DNA of 6,387 bases from Candidatus Iainarchaeum sp. (lineage in GTDB: Archaea; Micrarchaeota; Micrarchaeia; Anstonellales; Bilamarchaeaceae): positions 1-6,387 of the forward strand of contig JAQTMJ010000049.1 of assembly GCA_028714395.1 (NCBI GenBank), written 5' to 3'. The notes beneath the pieces were generated by a model. That model saw nothing but the letters and a program-made list of their open reading frames with translations. It made no database searches and was not told the DNA's origin. The position numbers were made by a program, and so were the translations under genes. This document shows positions 6,034 through 6,387 of this stretch, piece after piece (within the stretch, counting starts at the first letter, position 1; each line of letters opens with the position of its first letter).

Positions 6034-6042
6034 AAAAAGGTG
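6006..6042 (+). promoter_or_regulatory. metK promoter and ribosome binding site
   Basis: A TATA-like TTATTTTAAA (6006-6015) lies about 26 bases before a predicted start near 6036. AAAGGTG follows at 6036-6042, with GGTG 7 bases ahead of ATG 6050. The resulting leader is only about 14 bases, too short for a riboswitch. Unlike the MIP18-like gene, metK therefore appears to use Shine-Dalgarno initiation. Confidence 0.55.
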
Positions 6043-6049
6043 TGTTTCC

Positions 6050-6387
6050 ATGGCAAAAAAGTATATAACTTCAGAATCCGTCACAGAGGGCCATCCGGAC
6101 AAGATATGCGACCAGGTGAGCGACGCGATTCTTGACGAGCTTATCAGGCAGGACCCGGATTCCAGGGTCGGAGTAGAAACCATGACCACCACGGGCATGG
6201 TGATTTGCGCAGGAGAAGTGACCACCAGGGGTTTCGCGGACGTGCAGAAAATCGTGCGCAACACGCTCAGGGAAATAGGCTACGTGGACCCTGAGTACGG
6301 CATAGACTGGCAGGATGCGGGGGTGCTTGTTTCCATCCATGGGCAGAGCCCGGACATAGCCCTGGGCGTCAATGAGAAAAGCGGGAA
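6050..6387 (+). CDS. metK: S-adenosylmethionine synthetase, bacterial MetK type (C-terminus cut by window edge)
   Basis: This enzyme makes S-adenosylmethionine from ATP and methionine in the cytoplasm. The first 112 codons are present and line up without gaps, from memory, with E. coli MetK. They show [19 protein letters not shown] (8-26) with catalytic-site His15 and Asp17, then VETMTTTG with Glu43, AGEVTT with Glu56, [13 protein letters not shown] (74-86), and [10 protein letters not shown] (98-107) with Gln99 of the substrate loop. In mature E. coli numbering these are H14, D16, E42, E55 and Q98. The full protein is normally about 385-400 residues. The divergent archaeal MAT family (COG1812 type) lacks this colinear pattern, so this gene belongs to the bacterial/eukaryotic family, an unusual choice for an archaeon that suggests old transfer. 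The start at ATG 6050 is supported by GGTG 7 bases ahead. It is divergent from the AT-rich helical gene. Confidence 0.96.
   Translation, partial: MAKKYITSESVTEGHPDKICDQVSDAILDELIRQDPDSRVGVETMTTTGMVICAGEVTTRGFADVQKIVRNTLREIGYVDPEYGIDWQDAGVLVSIHGQSPDIALGVNEKSG

Noticed and set aside
5870..6049. SAM riboswitch upstream of metK
   Set aside because: No recognisable SAM riboswitch core or long stems are seen, the predicted metK leader is only about 14 bases, and such riboswitches are not typical of archaea.
5854..6264. Minus-strand ORF of 136 codons overlapping metK and its upstream region
   Set aside because: It runs antisense through conserved MetK coding sequence and the intergenic promoter region, with no ribosome site or domain.
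1..6387. CRISPR array, tRNA, rRNA, insertion sequence or attachment site
   Set aside because: No regularly spaced repeats, cloverleaf with TTCRA-type loop, rRNA core sequence, transposase or terminal repeats were found on reading either strand.

Overview
The window looks archaeal, probably from a DPANN-type or other small-genome lineage; the lineage is inferred and no marker settles it. The evidence is an archaeal-style isoleucyl-tRNA synthetase, a single-domain KaiC/RecA-like ATPase, a MIP18/DUF59 Fe-S assembly factor, TATA boxes (some with purine-rich BRE-like flanks) at archaeal spacing, GGTG/GAGGT Shine-Dalgarno sites and likely leaderless GTG starts. The metK at the right edge is of the bacterial type, which most archaea do not use.

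Layout. (1) Positions 1-3313, minus strand: a tight three-gene operon read right to left. It starts from a TATA box near 3360 and encodes a KaiC-like ATPase, then a 110-residue four-helix membrane protein (8-base gap), then ileS (9-base gap), which runs off the left edge. (2) Positions 3413-4597/4606, minus strand: an unrecognised, almost all-helical protein with TPR-like repeats, under its own TATA box. (3) Positions 4714-5034, plus strand: a SufT/MIP18-like protein of 106 residues, divergent from (2), with a GTG start placed where transcription should begin. (4) Positions 5057-5869, minus strand: an unrecognised helical protein of up to 270 residues, convergent with (3) and clearly more AT-rich than the housekeeping genes. 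(5) Positions 5870-6049: a divergent regulatory region with two TATA elements near 5881-5926, a possible 26-35 codon leader ORF, a 9-bp direct repeat, a small palindrome and a metK promoter. (6) Positions 6050-6387, plus strand: the first 112 codons of metK.

How they work together. ileS and metK are housekeeping genes (Ile-tRNA charging, SAM synthesis) and the MIP18 protein most likely serves Fe-S cluster maturation. The KaiC-like ATPase with its small membrane partner looks like a signalling or membrane-docked ATPase pair sharing transcription with ileS. The two unrecognised helical proteins flank the MIP18 gene and may be lineage-specific. No rRNA, tRNA, CRISPR array, insertion sequence or complete mobile element was seen. 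The most unusual points are the KaiC/membrane-protein/ileS operon, the bacterial-type metK with its structured upstream region and possible leader ORF, and the two orphan helical proteins.
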